Source: Melioribacteraceae bacterium (GTDB taxonomy: Bacteria > Bacteroidota > Ignavibacteria > Ignavibacteriales > Melioribacteraceae). From it: a stretch of 64,000 nt of DNA. Under the pieces are notes generated by a model that did no database searches, was not told the DNA's origin, and saw nothing but the letters and a program-made list of their open reading frames with translations. Below are positions 8,639 to 18,745 of this stretch, piece by piece. Every line of letters begins with the position of its first letter. Position 1 is the first letter of the stretch. Position numbers and translations under genes: made by a program. The stretch spans positions 1 to 64,000 of the forward strand of contig JALNXG010000011.1 of NCBI GenBank assembly GCA_023230485.1, read 5' to 3'.

Positions 8639-10849
8639 GTGAAACTTTTTTTTAAAAGCCTTTTTCAAAAAATTGTCATTTTCACTTCTTCTTTTTGGCA
8701 TAAATCAAAGAAAGGGATTGCAATCGGTGCAATCTCGGCGATGTATCTTTATGCTTTTATTATTGCTCTAAATTTTACTCTTGGTTATGGGAAAGTAATT
8801 GATATCCTGTTTTTCTCCTTATTTATTTCTCTTGCCATTTATTTAACATACTCCTTTTCAAAATTTCTATTTAGCATTGTAAAGAGATTTGATGCTAAAG
8901 CTATTGCAATTTTTGTTGCAACTTTTATTGCTGCCTCTTTCTTACCAATGAACTCATTTCTAAAATATACTATAATTTTATGGGTTGTATCTTTTGGTAC
9001 CATTGCTTTTTCAATTAATAATGGATTAAGAAGATTATCTTCAATAATATTAATAATAATTATAGTAGCCATTAATTTATTCGCAGTCTATTTCTATGGA
9101 TTTTATGGCGAACCTGCATTAAAAAATATTTCTACTTCTCATTGGAATCATTTCAAAAGGGATTTGCAAATTGATGACCCGTCACTAAAAGGAAATTTCC
9201 AAGTAGCTACACTTTATTATGGAAGCGGTTCGGATAATAGAAGACCAGAATATAAAGATAGTATCTCAATAAAAACTAATAGTATTGATTTAAATAAATT
9301 TTTTAATCAAACTTCTGGGTTTAAGAATTGGGTTAGAAAAATTTTTTGGGGATTTAATTCAAGTAATTACCCAATTAATGGCAGAGTTTGGTATCCAGAT
9401 GGTACTGGAAAATTCCCATTAGTTCTTATTGTCCACGGTAATCATGGAATGGAAGATTTTTCTGACCCCGGTTATGAATATTTAGGAAAGCATCTTGCTT
9501 CAAAAGGTTATATAACTGTCTCTGTTGATGAAAATTTTCTCAATGCAAGTTGGACCGGAGATTATCAACAAAATGAAAATTTTACACGTGGATATCTATT
9601 ACTAGAACATCTTAAAAATTGGGCGAAATGGAATAGCGACTCTTCAAATCAATTTTTTAATAAAATCGATATGAATAATATAGCATTAATTGGGCACTCG
9701 CGCGGAGGACAAGCAGTAGCAATTGCTGCAGCTATAAATAAACTTCCTAAATATTTTATTGATGGCAAAATTAAATTCGACTTTAATTTTGGTATTAAAT
9801 CTATTATTCAAATTGCGCCTAATGACCCTTATCAGCCTAAAAATGGGAAATCGATTTCATTAAAAGATATTAACTATTTATTGATTCAAGGTGGATTTGA
9901 TTATGATGTTGGGGCTATCTATGGCAATAGACAATATAACCGAATTTCTTTTTCACAAAATTCAAATTGTTTTAAGTCTTTGATTTATATTTATAGAGCA
10001 AACCATGGTAATTTTAATACTATGTGGGGTAATTATGATTTCGGTTTTCCAAGTGCATTTTTTATGAATACAGAACCCCTTCTTGTAGGTGAGCAACAAA
10101 GAAAAATTGCTAAAGTTTATATTACATCATTTCTTGAATCCTCTCTTAATGGGAAGAAACATAACTTACAAATATTCAAAGATTTTAGGAATGCAAATAA
10201 GTGGATTCCTAAAGATTATTACATTTCCCAATACGAGGATTCTAAATTTAATTATCTCAGTGAGTTTGACGATGATCTTGATCTTACAACTTCTAACACA
10301 AAAGGGATTTCAATTGATGGCGTAAATTTAAGCGTATGGAGTGAAAATTCATTAACTCTTCGGGATTTCGGAAATTCTCTTCAAGATAACTATGGAGTAT
10401 ATCTCGGCTGGAATCAAAATGATTCATTATATAAAAATAAAACTGCAACTTATAGTTTTACATTTAATGATTCTCTAACAAAGCAAAATTTATTTAGCGA
10501 TTCTACAAGATTTTTCTTTTTTATTGCAAATAACAAAGTAGATATTGATACCACTGATCTTTCAATTGTTCTTAGTGATAATTCAGGGAATCAATCTTCC
10601 ATTAGACTTTGCGATTATTATGATATAACTCCTGTTCTTGAATCAAATCTTTCTAAGAATAATAAATTAGCTGAATACATACCGGGAACAAGTGGGGAAA
10701 GAGTTTTACAATATTGCGAGATTCCAATTGCTGATTTTAGAAAAATTAATCCTAAATTTAACTCATCCCTAACCAACAAAATTAGCTTTATATTCGACCG
10801 GCAAAAAGAGGGGGAGATAATTTTAGATAAAATTGGATATTATAATTAG
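8639..10849 (+). CDS. Membrane-anchored alpha/beta hydrolase
   Basis: Protein of 736 residues. The N-terminal 155 residues hold about four transmembrane helices. A hydrolase domain follows (about 245-510) with the oxyanion segment VLIVHGNHGMEDF and the nucleophile elbow GHSRGG, Ser354 being the predicted nucleophile; DYDVGAIYGN and RANHGNFN are candidates for the acid and histidine regions. A C-terminal part of about 200 residues is predicted beta-rich. Start is GTG at 8639, preceded by GGGAGAT. The fold suggests an esterase, lipase or peptidase acting at the outer face of the membrane; the substrate cannot be told. Confidence 0.75.
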   Translation: MKLFFKSLFQKIVIFTSSFWHKSKKGIAIGAISAMYLYAFIIALNFTLGYGKVIDILFFSLFISLAIYLTYSFSKFLFSIVKRFDAKAIAIFVATFIAASFLPMNSFLKYTIILWVVSFGTIAFSINNGLRRLSSIILIIIIVAINLFAVYFYGFYGEPALKNISTSHWNHFKRDLQIDDPSLKGNFQVATLYYGSGSDNRRPEYKDSISIKTNSIDLNKFFNQTSGFKNWVRKIFWGFNSSNYPINGRVWYPDGTGKFPLVLIVHGNHGMEDFSDPGYEYLGKHLASKGYITVSVDENFLNASWTGDYQQNENFTRGYLLLEHLKNWAKWNSDSSNQFFNKIDMNNIALIGHSRGGQAVAIAAAINKLPKYFIDGKIKFDFNFGIKSIIQIAPNDPYQPKNGKSISLKDINYLLIQGGFDYDVGAIYGNRQYNRISFSQNSNCFKSLIYIYRANHGNFNTMWGNYDFGFPSAFFMNTEPLLVGEQQRKIAKVYITSFLESSLNGKKHNLQIFKDFRNANKWIPKDYYISQYEDSKFNYLSEFDDDLDLTTSNTKGISIDGVNLSVWSENSLTLRDFGNSLQDNYGVYLGWNQNDSLYKNKTATYSFTFNDSLTKQNLFSDSTRFFFFIANNKVDIDTTDLSIVLSDNSGNQSSIRLCDYYDITPVLESNLSKNNKLAEYIPGTSGERVLQYCEIPIADFRKINPKFNSSLTNKISFIFDRQKEGEIILDKIGYYN

Positions 10850-10852
10850 TGA

Positions 10853-11101
10853 ATGAATAAAAAAATTACCTTCACTACATTAATTTTAGTATCTATGACT
10901 ATTAGATTCAGCACCAACTTTGGTGCTGAATTTATTCCCGGTACTAATGGGGCGTTTTATTTACTTCAAGTCCGCTCAATCCTTAAATCAGGTTTTATTT
11001 TACTAGATGATTTCCCTCTTGTTTTTTATCTCCAAGCACTTTTTGCATTAGCAGTTAAATTGCTCACCGGATATTACTTTAATTTGTATCTGTTAAAATA
11101 A
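10853..11101 (+). pseudogene. Truncated N-terminal fragment of a polytopic membrane protein
   Basis: Reading frame of 82 residues with a first hydrophobic helix, the conserved-looking segment GAEFIPGTNGAFYLLQVRSI, and a second hydrophobic segment, then an abrupt stop. This looks like the start of a multi-helix membrane glycosyltransferase-type protein of which only the first two segments remain. I infer a remnant left by deletion because the next 186 bases hold no continuation in any frame. It starts 4 bases after the hydrolase gene and has no clear ribosome site. It could instead be a genuine short protein. Confidence 0.45.
10906..10931. repeat. Perfect 11-bp inverted repeat inside the truncated frame
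   Basis: ATTCAGCACCA (10906-10916) and TGGTGCTGAAT (10921-10931) are exact complements around a four-base loop. The hairpin starts 57 bases after the hydrolase stop and is followed by TTATT on the plus strand. It might end hydrolase transcription, but the T-run is weak and the sequence overlaps what looks like conserved coding sequence. Confidence 0.5.
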
Positions 11102-11123
11102 TTAAACAAATCAATCAAAACCC

Positions 11124-11146
11124 AGAGCCCCTCAATGAGTGGCTCT
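11124..11146. terminator. Possible hairpin terminator between convergent genes
   Basis: AGAGCC (11124-11129) pairs with GGCTCT (11141-11146), extended by CTC/GAG inside after one mismatch. It sits between a plus-strand and a minus-strand unit, where a shared terminator is expected. There is no T-run, so this is weak. The rest of 11102-11287 shows no gene. Confidence 0.3.
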
Positions 11147-11287
11147 ATGTAAGTTATCCCAAACTAACAAATCCTTTTCACTTATAAATCACCGATCCTT
11201 GTGATTCACTGAAACACATATATCACCAACACTTATTAATCACTGGCAGTTGTAGTTCTATTAGATTTTTAAATCCCCTTCAATAAA

Positions 11288-12016
11288 TCATTTCCTCTTA
11301 TGACTTAATAACCAATCATATATTCTATCGTTTTCATATGTTGCCGTCCAGGAGTCGTGCCATGCATCGGGATAAGAAGTAAATACTACTTCACCACCAC
11401 ACGCTTTTAATCTATTAACTAATTCTTCCGTTCCTGAAATTGGAACTACATTATCCTTAGCACCATGAAACGCCCAGACACCCATATTCTTCAAATTACA
11501 AACTGTAAATGGATCGCCCCAGCCGCAAATCGGAATGACTGCCGCAAGTCGCTCTGGAATTTCACTTGCCAATCTCCAACTTCCATTTCCGCCCATACTC
11601 AATCCTGTTACATAAATTCTATCTTCATCAACTTTATAATTCGCAACAATGTAATCAATAAGTGCAATGAGATCTTTTGTTTCCCACCTTGTATCTAATG
11701 GACATTGCGGAGAAACTACTATAAATGGAAATACCTTTCCTGCTTCTATTAATTTTGGAAGTCCATGGATTTTTACTTTCTCAATATCATTCCCTCTTTC
11801 ACCTGCACCATGTAAAAATAATACCAATGGCACTTTTGCTTTTACATCATAATCCTTTGGCAAATAGAGTAAATAGTCTAAAACAACTTCTTTAATATAA
11901 TGTGCTTTCAATGTTTGTTTGGATTGTCTTCCCATATCCTTTTGCTCCACTGGGATTGATGAACATCCCCATACTAATCCAATTAATAATATTGCGATTA
12001 ATTTTTTCATTTTCAC
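11288..12016 (-). CDS. Alpha/beta hydrolase, esterase-like lipoprotein
   Basis: Predicted lipoprotein esterase of 242 residues. The signal peptide ends in GLVWGC with Cys18 as lipid anchor. The catalytic triad is visible: Ser140 in GLSMGG, Asp188 in FHGAKDNVVP and His220 in DAWHDSW. The oxyanion segment is LVLFLHGAGERGND. The closest known types are phospholipase/carboxylesterase and feruloyl- or acetyl-xylan-esterase-like proteins that act on plant polymers. It overlaps the stop of the GH3 gene by four bases (ATGA), so both are made together; a role in taking acyl groups off oligosaccharides for the glucosidase is plausible inference. Confidence 0.82.
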   Translation of the reverse strand: MKMKKLIAILLIGLVWGCSSIPVEQKDMGRQSKQTLKAHYIKEVVLDYLLYLPKDYDVKAKVPLVLFLHGAGERGNDIEKVKIHGLPKLIEAGKVFPFIVVSPQCPLDTRWETKDLIALIDYIVANYKVDEDRIYVTGLSMGGNGSWRLASEIPERLAAVIPICGWGDPFTVCNLKNMGVWAFHGAKDNVVPISGTEELVNRLKACGGEVVFTSYPDAWHDSWTATYENDRIYDWLLSHKRK

Positions 12017-14220
12017 TCCACTACTTTAAATGATTTTTCAATTACATCTACTGAATTACCTCCAACGAATACTTTAAAATCTCCCGGCTCTACAACAAAA
12101 TTCATATTTATATCAAAGAACTTTAGTTTCTCTGATGTAATAGAAAATTCTACCGTCTTCGATTCACCCGGATTTAATTTTATCTTTGCAAAATCTTTTA
12201 ATTCTTTTACAGGACGAGTAACTGATCCAACCAAATCACGAACATAAAGTTGCGCCACTTCCTCCCCTGCAAAATTACCGGTATTTTTAAGTGTGAAACT
12301 TACTTTTATCGATTCATCTTTTTTGAATTCACTCTTAGAAAGTGTCAAATCGGAATACTCAAATTTTGTGTAGCTAAGTCCATATCCAAATGGATATAAA
12401 GGGTCAATTGTAACATCATTATAATACGATGTATATGCCGGCACCTTTGGATTAAAGGGGCGACCTGTGTTTTTATGATTGTAATAGGTTGGCACCTGCC
12501 CAACATATTTCGGGAAAGTTACCGGAAGTTTACCGCTCGGATTATAATCGCCGAATAAAACATCTGCAATAGCATTGCCTGATTGCAATCCTAAGTACCA
12601 ACACTCCACAATTGCATTCACGTTATCATTAAACCAATTGATAGTTAATGGTCTTCCATTCATCAAAACCAAAACCATCGGTTTACCTAACTTATATAGT
12701 TCTTTTGCTAATTCTTCTTGAACTCCGGGGATATCTAATGTAGCTCGAGATTGTGCTTCGCCGCTCTGGTGAAGTGATTCGCCAAGCGATAAGACTATCA
12801 CATCAGCTTTCTTCGCGGTTTCTAATGCCTCAGAAAAACCAGACTTCTCTTCACCTAAAATCTTACATCCTTCAGCAAATAAAACTTCTGCTGAACTTCC
12901 AAGTTTATTCTGAATTCCTTCTACTACCGTTACTACATAATCTTTTTGTCCTTGTTGATTCCATGGTCCGAGTGGATCTTCTTTCGATTGTCCAAGTGGT
13001 CCGATTACTGCAATTTTTTTTATATCTTTTTTGAAGGGAAGTAATCCATCATTTTTAAGAAGTACCATCGATTCCAAAGCCACTTCTTTCGTAGCTTTAA
13101 TTATATCTTCGCTTAAGACAGTCTTCTTCTCGATCTCTGCATTATTGTATTTATAAGGATCATCAAACAAACCCAATCTAAATTTTATTCTCAAAATTCT
13201 TCTTACAGATTCATTAATAGTTTCATTAGAAACTTTTCCCTCGTTTACCAATTCAACCATATGGCGGAAATAAGCATTTCCTTCCATATCCATGTCAACA
13301 CCTGCTTTAATACCTAACTCACCCGCTTCTTTAAGATTAGCTGCTACTCCGTGCGGAATAAGTTCACCAACTGAATTCCAGTCGCTTACCACAAAACCAT
13401 CAAATCCCCACATTCCTCGTAATACTTTCGTAAGCAAATAATGACTTGCAGAAGAAGGCACTCCACCTATTTCATTAAATGATGACATAAGAGTTGCAGC
13501 TCCTGCATCCACAGCAGCTTTAAAAGGTCTTAAATAAATTTCATGAAATGTTCTATCAGAAAAATCCACTGTATTATAATCTCTTCCCCCTTCCGCTGCT
13601 CCATATCCTGCGAAATGTTTTACACATGCGGCTATCGTATTACTTGCCGAGAGATCGTCTCCCTGATACCCTTTAACGCGTGCCACAGCCATTGCTGCAC
13701 CAAGGTATAGGTCTTCACCACTACCTTCTACAATGCGTCCCCAACGTGGATCGCGTGCAATATCCACCATAGGATTGAAAGTCCAATGTACTCCGGCGGC
13801 TGATGATTCAATTGCTTGCCAGCGGGCTGATTTTTTTACTAATTCCGGATTCCATGAACTCGCTTCTGCGATAGGTACGGGAAATGTTGATTTATATCCG
13901 TGGATTACATCTAAACCGATTATTACCGGAATTTTAAGGCGTGATTCTTCTATTGCTATGCGTTGAAGCTCTTTGGTTTCCTCCGCCCCAACAACATTAA
14001 AAAACGAGCCGATCTTTCCTTTTCTTAGTAAATCTGAACTGCTTTCGTTTGGTCTATCGGTTTGAGAACCTGTTGCCCAACCGCTCGAGTATTGTACTAA
14101 TTGCCCTACTTTCTCTTCCAAGTTCATAAGCGCAAGAACAGAATCCACTCTCTGTTCTATTGTTTTCTTTTGTGCACTTATTATTGTGGAAATCAGAAGG
14201 AGTAAAATTACTTTTTTCAT
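12013..14220 (-). CDS. bglX: Beta-glucosidase, glycoside hydrolase family 3 (BglX type)
   Basis: Periplasmic retaining enzyme that releases glucose from beta-linked oligosaccharides. The 735-residue protein has a signal peptide (about 1-16, ending ISAQ), the GH3 N-terminal barrel (about 30-360), the C-terminal alpha/beta domain (about 395-610) and a fibronectin-III-like domain (about 660-725). The predicted nucleophile is Asp280 in GFVVSDW; the substrate-binding KHFAGYGAAEGGRDYN segment is intact. Length and order match E. coli BglX. A palindrome and a promoter lie 50-100 bases upstream, suggesting sugar-responsive repression. Confidence 0.95.
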   Translation of the reverse strand: MKKVILLLLISTIISAQKKTIEQRVDSVLALMNLEEKVGQLVQYSSGWATGSQTDRPNESSSDLLRKGKIGSFFNVVGAEETKELQRIAIEESRLKIPVIIGLDVIHGYKSTFPVPIAEASSWNPELVKKSARWQAIESSAAGVHWTFNPMVDIARDPRWGRIVEGSGEDLYLGAAMAVARVKGYQGDDLSASNTIAACVKHFAGYGAAEGGRDYNTVDFSDRTFHEIYLRPFKAAVDAGAATLMSSFNEIGGVPSSASHYLLTKVLRGMWGFDGFVVSDWNSVGELIPHGVAANLKEAGELGIKAGVDMDMEGNAYFRHMVELVNEGKVSNETINESVRRILRIKFRLGLFDDPYKYNNAEIEKKTVLSEDIIKATKEVALESMVLLKNDGLLPFKKDIKKIAVIGPLGQSKEDPLGPWNQQGQKDYVVTVVEGIQNKLGSSAEVLFAEGCKILGEEKSGFSEALETAKKADVIVLSLGESLHQSGEAQSRATLDIPGVQEELAKELYKLGKPMVLVLMNGRPLTINWFNDNVNAIVECWYLGLQSGNAIADVLFGDYNPSGKLPVTFPKYVGQVPTYYNHKNTGRPFNPKVPAYTSYYNDVTIDPLYPFGYGLSYTKFEYSDLTLSKSEFKKDESIKVSFTLKNTGNFAGEEVAQLYVRDLVGSVTRPVKELKDFAKIKLNPGESKTVEFSITSEKLKFFDINMNFVVEPGDFKVFVGGNSVDVIEKSFKVVE

Positions 14221-14269
14221 CTTGCCCTCGAAAATTTAAAATACAATTAAATCTTTTTATTGTGATTAT

Positions 14270-14301
14270 CAAACATATAAATAACCGATTACTTCCACAA
14301 A
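14270..14301 (-). promoter_or_regulatory. Predicted promoter of the GH3-esterase operon
   Basis: On the minus strand TTTG (14301-14298) and TATGTTTG (14277-14270) are 20 bases apart, fitting the Bacteroidota -33/-7 pattern (TTTG and TAnnTTTG). The same bases can be read as a weaker sigma-70 pair, TTGTGG and TATGTT, 17 bases apart. Either reading puts the upstream element in the central part of the palindrome. Confidence 0.4.
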
Positions 14302-14316
14302 TCTGTGGAAGTAATC
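14287..14316. promoter_or_regulatory. 13-bp perfect palindrome, candidate operator
   Basis: GATTACTTCCACA (14287-14299) and TGTGGAAGTAATC (14304-14316) are exact complements around a four-base centre. The palindrome lies 67-96 bases upstream of the GH3 start and covers the predicted -33 element. It could be the site of a dimeric repressor for the sugar operon. The remainder of the gap 14221-14556 holds only the promoter and the terminator at 14443. Confidence 0.45.
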
Positions 14317-14442
14317 TTTCCGAGGTTTACATCTACAAAGGGTATTACAAAATCGATACCACATAAATAAATCATTTATTAATCTTTTAATATGTTTTTG
14401 TTGCAAGTGGGTATATTTTGATGTGAGTGAACCTTTTAAAAT

Positions 14443-14476
14443 AAATAAGCCGTTAGGAAATCCTAACGGCTTATTT
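14443..14476. terminator. Strong intrinsic terminator hairpin
   Basis: AAATAAGCCGTTAGGA pairs with TCCTAACGGCTTATTT, a 16-bp stem around a two-base turn. It lies 80 bases after the stop of the chemoreceptor gene at 14557, so on the minus strand it would end the chemotaxis operon before the GH3 promoter region; the A-rich 5' flank gives U residues at the end of the stem. Confidence 0.75.
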
Positions 14477-14556
14477 TATTCTCTATCAATCCAAGAATTT
14501 ATATAGAATTGGATTCATTCACCTCAACTAGTTTTCTAGTCGGAAAAATTTGACAA

Positions 14557-16629
14557 CTAAGCTACAAGACTACTCTGCTTAATGCTATATTTTTCTTCTT
14601 TTGTATCAGAATACTGGTATTTATTTATTGAGTTTTTTAGATTACCTGTAAGACGGTTCAATTCATCAGCGGCAGATGCAATCTGCTGAATTCCTGAAGC
14701 TGTCTCATTTGTAACTTTACTAATTGCTTCTACATTTGAGCTAATCTGTTCGCTTGATCTGCTTTGTTGTTCACTTGCAACGGCTACTTGAGAAACAACA
14801 TCCAATACTTCATCGGATACTTTTATGATTTCCCTAAGTGATTCACCTGCTTTATGAGCAAGAACTTTTCCTGAATTTACTTCTATACTGCCTTCCTTCA
14901 TAGAATCAACTACTTTATTTGTATCTGATTGTATCTTACCAATCATCTGCGAAATTTCTTTAGTAGCTTTAGTTGTTCTTTCAGCAAGTTTCCTTACTTC
15001 ATCTGCTACAACCGCAAAGCCACGACCTTGTTCACCGGCTCTCGCTGCTTCAATTGCAGCATTAAGTGCTAATAGATTAGTTTGATTTGCTATATCATCT
15101 ATCACCTGAACAATTTCGCCAATCTCTTCGCTATTTTTACCAAGGTCTTGGATTTTCTCAGAAGCTTTATCCACGAACGATGCAATCTTAATCATTCCAT
15201 CAACCGTTTTTTCTACAACCAATCCACCATCCCTGGCAGCAATTCCGGCTCTTTTTGATGAATCTGAAGCCATAATCGCATTCTTTGATGTATTTAAGAT
15301 TGTCTGTGTCATCTCTTCTACTGATAAAGCTACTTCAGATGATTGATTACTCTGTTCCTGTGCACCGGCTGCCATCTCTTCTGTTGAAGAAGAAATCTGC
15401 TCACTAATTGATGAAGTTGTATTTACCATTTTCGCTATATTTCTAAGTATATCCGAAATCGATTCCCCAAGTGTATTAATGCTATCAGAAATCATTCTAT
15501 GTTCACCTTTATAATTCCCTTTTACTCTTGCTGTAAAATCTCCTTTTGATATCTCTGCTAATACATCAACACCTTCTTTTATTGGCGAGAACAAAGCATC
15601 TAAAGTTGTATTAACACCAACTACTATCTCTTTGTAAGCACCATTAAATGGATCTGCCTTTCCTCTTGTAGTAATTTTTCCACCTACTATTTCTTCAGTA
15701 ACAAAGGAAAGTTCTTTCTTTAAATTGCTAAGGTTTTCTATTACTACCTTATAATTCTTAGATAGATTATCTTTTTCTGAAAGTTCATTAATACTAACTG
15801 ATAGATTTCCTTTTGATATTTCATAAGCTGCATTAATCTTTTCAACTTGCGAAACTCTGAGGCTTTCCATCATTTGCTCTAATTCACCAAATTCATCTTT
15901 CGTATGAGAAACAATTTTCTCATCAAAATCGCCTAAAGAGAACTTTGCAATTAAATCCTTTAGCTGGGCAATAGGTTTAGTAAGCATTGCAGTTACTTTA
16001 GTAAAAGCGAATAAGAATATTAACGAACCAAGAAACATTCCAATTATTGAAATTATTCGAGAAGTAGATACTATATCAGAGAGTTTTGTATTTAGTGTTT
16101 CTCCTTTTGTATCTAAAAATTCATTTATATTCTGGAAATCATTTAGCAGTTTATTCCCGATTTCTTTCCCGGATGTTGATGCTACTTCTGCTGCTATATC
16201 AAAATCTTTAATTGCTGCGGCACTTATTGTACCGTCAATTACGAGCATTTTATAATCTGCCCATGTCTTATCTATTGACTCTAAGTATTTTTCAATTTCG
16301 CTGCCTTTATACTTTTCGTTCAAATTTGCTAATGAAGTATCTATCGATGTTTTCGTTTTCATTAATGATTTTAAATCAGAATCAAAATCGGATTCAAATA
16401 TAGAAATTGAAAATTTTAGTAGTGTGCTTTTTGTTGATTCAAACTGGGTATAGATTTTATCTACTTCGTTAGAAGGTTCAATAAATTCTGAATAGATATT
16501 ATCCTTAACTCCGTCTATCCGCCACATCTGGAATAAGTCATTTACCAAAACCACCGTACAAACAAGACCGAGCAATAAATAAGAAAGCTGTAATTTTGAC
16601 TTAAATTTCAAATCTGTTATCGATTTCAT
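14557..16629 (-). CDS. Methyl-accepting chemotaxis protein
   Basis: Chemoreceptor of 690 residues. It has a first transmembrane helix (about 13-31), a sensor region of about 160 residues, a second helix (about 190-212), HAMP-like segments (about 213-395, at least two units, including [17 protein letters not shown]), and the coiled-coil signalling domain (about 410-680). The hairpin tip that binds CheA and CheW is fully conserved: [20 protein letters not shown] followed by [20 protein letters not shown]. No C-terminal tether pentapeptide for CheR/CheB is seen. The signal is unknown. It is the last gene of the operon starting with cheW. Confidence 0.95.
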   Translation of the reverse strand: MKSITDLKFKSKLQLSYLLLGLVCTVVLVNDLFQMWRIDGVKDNIYSEFIEPSNEVDKIYTQFESTKSTLLKFSISIFESDFDSDLKSLMKTKTSIDTSLANLNEKYKGSEIEKYLESIDKTWADYKMLVIDGTISAAAIKDFDIAAEVASTSGKEIGNKLLNDFQNINEFLDTKGETLNTKLSDIVSTSRIISIIGMFLGSLIFLFAFTKVTAMLTKPIAQLKDLIAKFSLGDFDEKIVSHTKDEFGELEQMMESLRVSQVEKINAAYEISKGNLSVSINELSEKDNLSKNYKVVIENLSNLKKELSFVTEEIVGGKITTRGKADPFNGAYKEIVVGVNTTLDALFSPIKEGVDVLAEISKGDFTARVKGNYKGEHRMISDSINTLGESISDILRNIAKMVNTTSSISEQISSSTEEMAAGAQEQSNQSSEVALSVEEMTQTILNTSKNAIMASDSSKRAGIAARDGGLVVEKTVDGMIKIASFVDKASEKIQDLGKNSEEIGEIVQVIDDIANQTNLLALNAAIEAARAGEQGRGFAVVADEVRKLAERTTKATKEISQMIGKIQSDTNKVVDSMKEGSIEVNSGKVLAHKAGESLREIIKVSDEVLDVVSQVAVASEQQSRSSEQISSNVEAISKVTNETASGIQQIASAADELNRLTGNLKNSINKYQYSDTKEEKYSIKQSSLVA

Positions 16630-16643
16630 AATTTTATCTTTTT

Positions 16644-17033
16644 TTATTTTTTAAACACAAATGACATGGTTAATTTTACTTTCACCGGTTTGCCTTCATT
16701 TATGCCCGGCTTGAACTTACTGACTTTTAATACTTTTTCTACTTCTTCATTGCATCCGCCGCCAAGACCTTTAATAATTTTAACGTCATCAACACCTCCT
16801 CTTTCATTGATAAATGCCATTACAATTACTCTTCCTTCCATCCCTGCACTTTTTGCTATTGGTGGATAAACCATTTTCTTCATTATTCCAGCCATACCAT
16901 CAACCGGCTCTGGCATTACTTCAGCCATTGGTAAATATTCCTCTTCGCCTCCAGGGATTACAATTTTTGCATCCATTTTAATTGCAGCAAGAAGAAATAA
17001 AATTAATAATAATACAACACTCTTTGTTTTCAC
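16644..17033 (-). CDS. TonB C-terminal domain protein
   Basis: Small protein of 129 residues with one N-terminal hydrophobic segment (about 5-22) and a TonB C-terminal domain (about 50-127), recognised by [20 protein letters not shown] and the ending [16 protein letters not shown] classical TonB has a long Pro-rich linker; this one has only about 25 residues between the segment and the domain, too short to span the periplasm, so it is unlikely to energise outer-membrane receptors in the standard way. It lies 14 bases upstream of the chemoreceptor in the same operon. Confidence 0.82.
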   Translation of the reverse strand: MKTKSVVLLLILFLLAAIKMDAKIVIPGGEEEYLPMAEVMPEPVDGMAGIMKKMVYPPIAKSAGMEGRVIVMAFINERGGVDDVKIIKGLGGGCNEEVEKVLKVSKFKPGINEGKPVKVKLTMSFVFKK

Positions 17034-17048
17034 ATTACCTCCATGTAA

Positions 17049-17456
17049 TTAATTAATCCCATTCTTATTCATAAATTCTGAATAAGCTTTATCTGTTTGT
17101 TTAATATGTTTTAATAACCATTTATTTAAAAAATTTAATATTTCTATTGATAATCCTATTTTCCCATCTTTAAATTCTTTTTCAAAATCTGAAATTTTCT
17201 TTACAAATTCTGTATGTTCACTCACATGTTTAAGACGATCCGGATAACTAAATTTTGCAAAGAGTTCTTCTTCGCTTCTAAAATGTGTTTTTGTATATAA
17301 AACTAATTCGGAAATTATTTTATCTAAAACCGTATTTGATTTTCCCGTACTCATAGCATCATGAAGACTATTTATTAAATCAAATAAGCGTTGGTGCTGG
17401 TTATCAAAGTTTTTTACTTTTACGCTATAATTCAGATTCCACGTTAAAAATGCCAC
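17049..17456 (-). CDS. Bacteriohemerythrin
   Basis: Non-heme di-iron oxygen-binding protein of 135 residues. All metal ligands are in place: His21, His58 and Glu62 (HFRSE), His77 and His81 (HVSEH), His117 and Asp122 (HIKQTD). Members bind O2 for delivery to oxidases or for sensing, and some are joined to chemoreceptors. Start is GTG at 17456, preceded by AAGGAAG. Here it lies between a porin-like gene and two chemoreceptor-operon genes, which suggests a link to oxygen-guided movement. Confidence 0.93.
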   Translation of the reverse strand: MAFLTWNLNYSVKVKNFDNQHQRLFDLINSLHDAMSTGKSNTVLDKIISELVLYTKTHFRSEEELFAKFSYPDRLKHVSEHTEFVKKISDFEKEFKDGKIGLSIEILNFLNKWLLKHIKQTDKAYSEFMNKNGIN

Positions 17457-17519
17457 GATTTATTCTTCCTTTGGTTTTATACTACAATCAATTTTTTTAT
17501 TGACTTATTTTGCGCATCA

Positions 17520-18734
17520 TTAAAAAAAGTAAAAAACTGATACAACTAAACGTGTATTTGTTACTTTCTCTGAATTTGATACTTTTGCATATTCATCTAA
17601 TTTACCATAAGCTGCTGATGTAATTTCTAATTCAGTTGCTACGGTTATTTTATTAAAATTATATTGAATACGGGGAGTTACTCTCCATAGATATTCAATG
17701 TTTTCGTTTCTTGAATAAATTTTACCAACTATTTTGTCATCTGAACCTAAATTCTCTGAATAACCTGCAAATAAACCAACCTGAAACTCTTTTCCATAAT
17801 AGATATCTGTTAAAAATGAAATTACATTTATACTCGAATATGTTTCCTTCCCGGTAATTGTGTCTATTGATGAAACTCCGTAACCACCTAAGGTCAATAA
17901 ATCTGTACTATTCTCACCATAAAACCCTTTTGCAAGGAATGTAAAATCACTATTTTTATACTTTAGGAATCCTACCGCAGTAAGTGTACTAATTTTTTCA
18001 TCCGTCTTAATTTTTTTTGAAGTTTCTATTCTTGGTGTAAGTGATTTATAACCGATACCCCCTCCAAGCAGAATATTAGCCGAATTATATTGAGCTTGAA
18101 AATTAATCTCCGGAATTACTGAATTACGCATATAAGAAGAGCTAAATCCATTGGGACCATTGCTTGTAAAATCTCTTTGCGTTAATAATGCAGCCATTAA
18201 TTTAAAACTGCCAAATTTTTGTGTAAATCTAATTTGTGGATTTCTGGAAAATGGCTGAAATGGTATTCCGGTATTATACGAAACAACCTGAGCGAACGCT
18301 TCTGGGACAAAAGATGGATGCCAAGTCTGACCAAAAAGCAATGATGAGTTTTCCCAATCAAATGATATATAAGCATGGCGTAGTCTCAAACCATTTACAT
18401 CTGATTCCGAAGTTCCAAAAAATTCACCTTCTATAAATCCTGTAACTTTTGATCCAAATGCTTCAGCACCTGTTATCTTACTATTTATTCGTGTTTGAAT
18501 CGATAAAAAATTAAGATTTGCCTTGTCGTTAATATCATTTCCTTCTTTATCGTAAACAGGTGCTGAAGGATATAATAACAAATGACCTTCTCTTAAACTT
18601 ACAGTCTGGCGCGAATCTAAGTAACCGCTCCAATTTATGTAACCACCGAATTGAACTTTCAATTCGGCGGTTTCATTTTGTGCAATTACTATTGTACTTA
18701 TTAAAAGAACAACTAATACGATTTTTTTAATCAT
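17520..18734 (-). CDS. Outer-membrane porin-like beta-barrel protein
   Basis: Protein of 404 residues with a signal peptide (about 1-18, ending VIAQ). The mature chain shows many alternating hydrophobic/polar strands, such as GFIEGEFFGTSESDVNGLRL and SSLLFGQTWHPSFVPEAF, and a final strand ending in Phe (VVSVFYFF), the usual C-terminal signature of outer-membrane barrels. It resembles porins of the DcaP/OprP style but I cannot name the family. The ATG at 18734 is preferred over an in-frame TTG at 18743. It lies 2-11 bases after a chemoreceptor gene, so co-transcription is likely. Confidence 0.72.
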   Translation of the reverse strand: MIKKIVLVVLLISTIVIAQNETAELKVQFGGYINWSGYLDSRQTVSLREGHLLLYPSAPVYDKEGNDINDKANLNFLSIQTRINSKITGAEAFGSKVTGFIEGEFFGTSESDVNGLRLRHAYISFDWENSSLLFGQTWHPSFVPEAFAQVVSYNTGIPFQPFSRNPQIRFTQKFGSFKLMAALLTQRDFTSNGPNGFSSSYMRNSVIPEINFQAQYNSANILLGGGIGYKSLTPRIETSKKIKTDEKISTLTAVGFLKYKNSDFTFLAKGFYGENSTDLLTLGGYGVSSIDTITGKETYSSINVISFLTDIYYGKEFQVGLFAGYSENLGSDDKIVGKIYSRNENIEYLWRVTPRIQYNFNKITVATELEITSAAYGKLDEYAKVSNSEKVTNTRLVVSVFYFF

Positions 18735-18745
18735 TTTACCCAACT

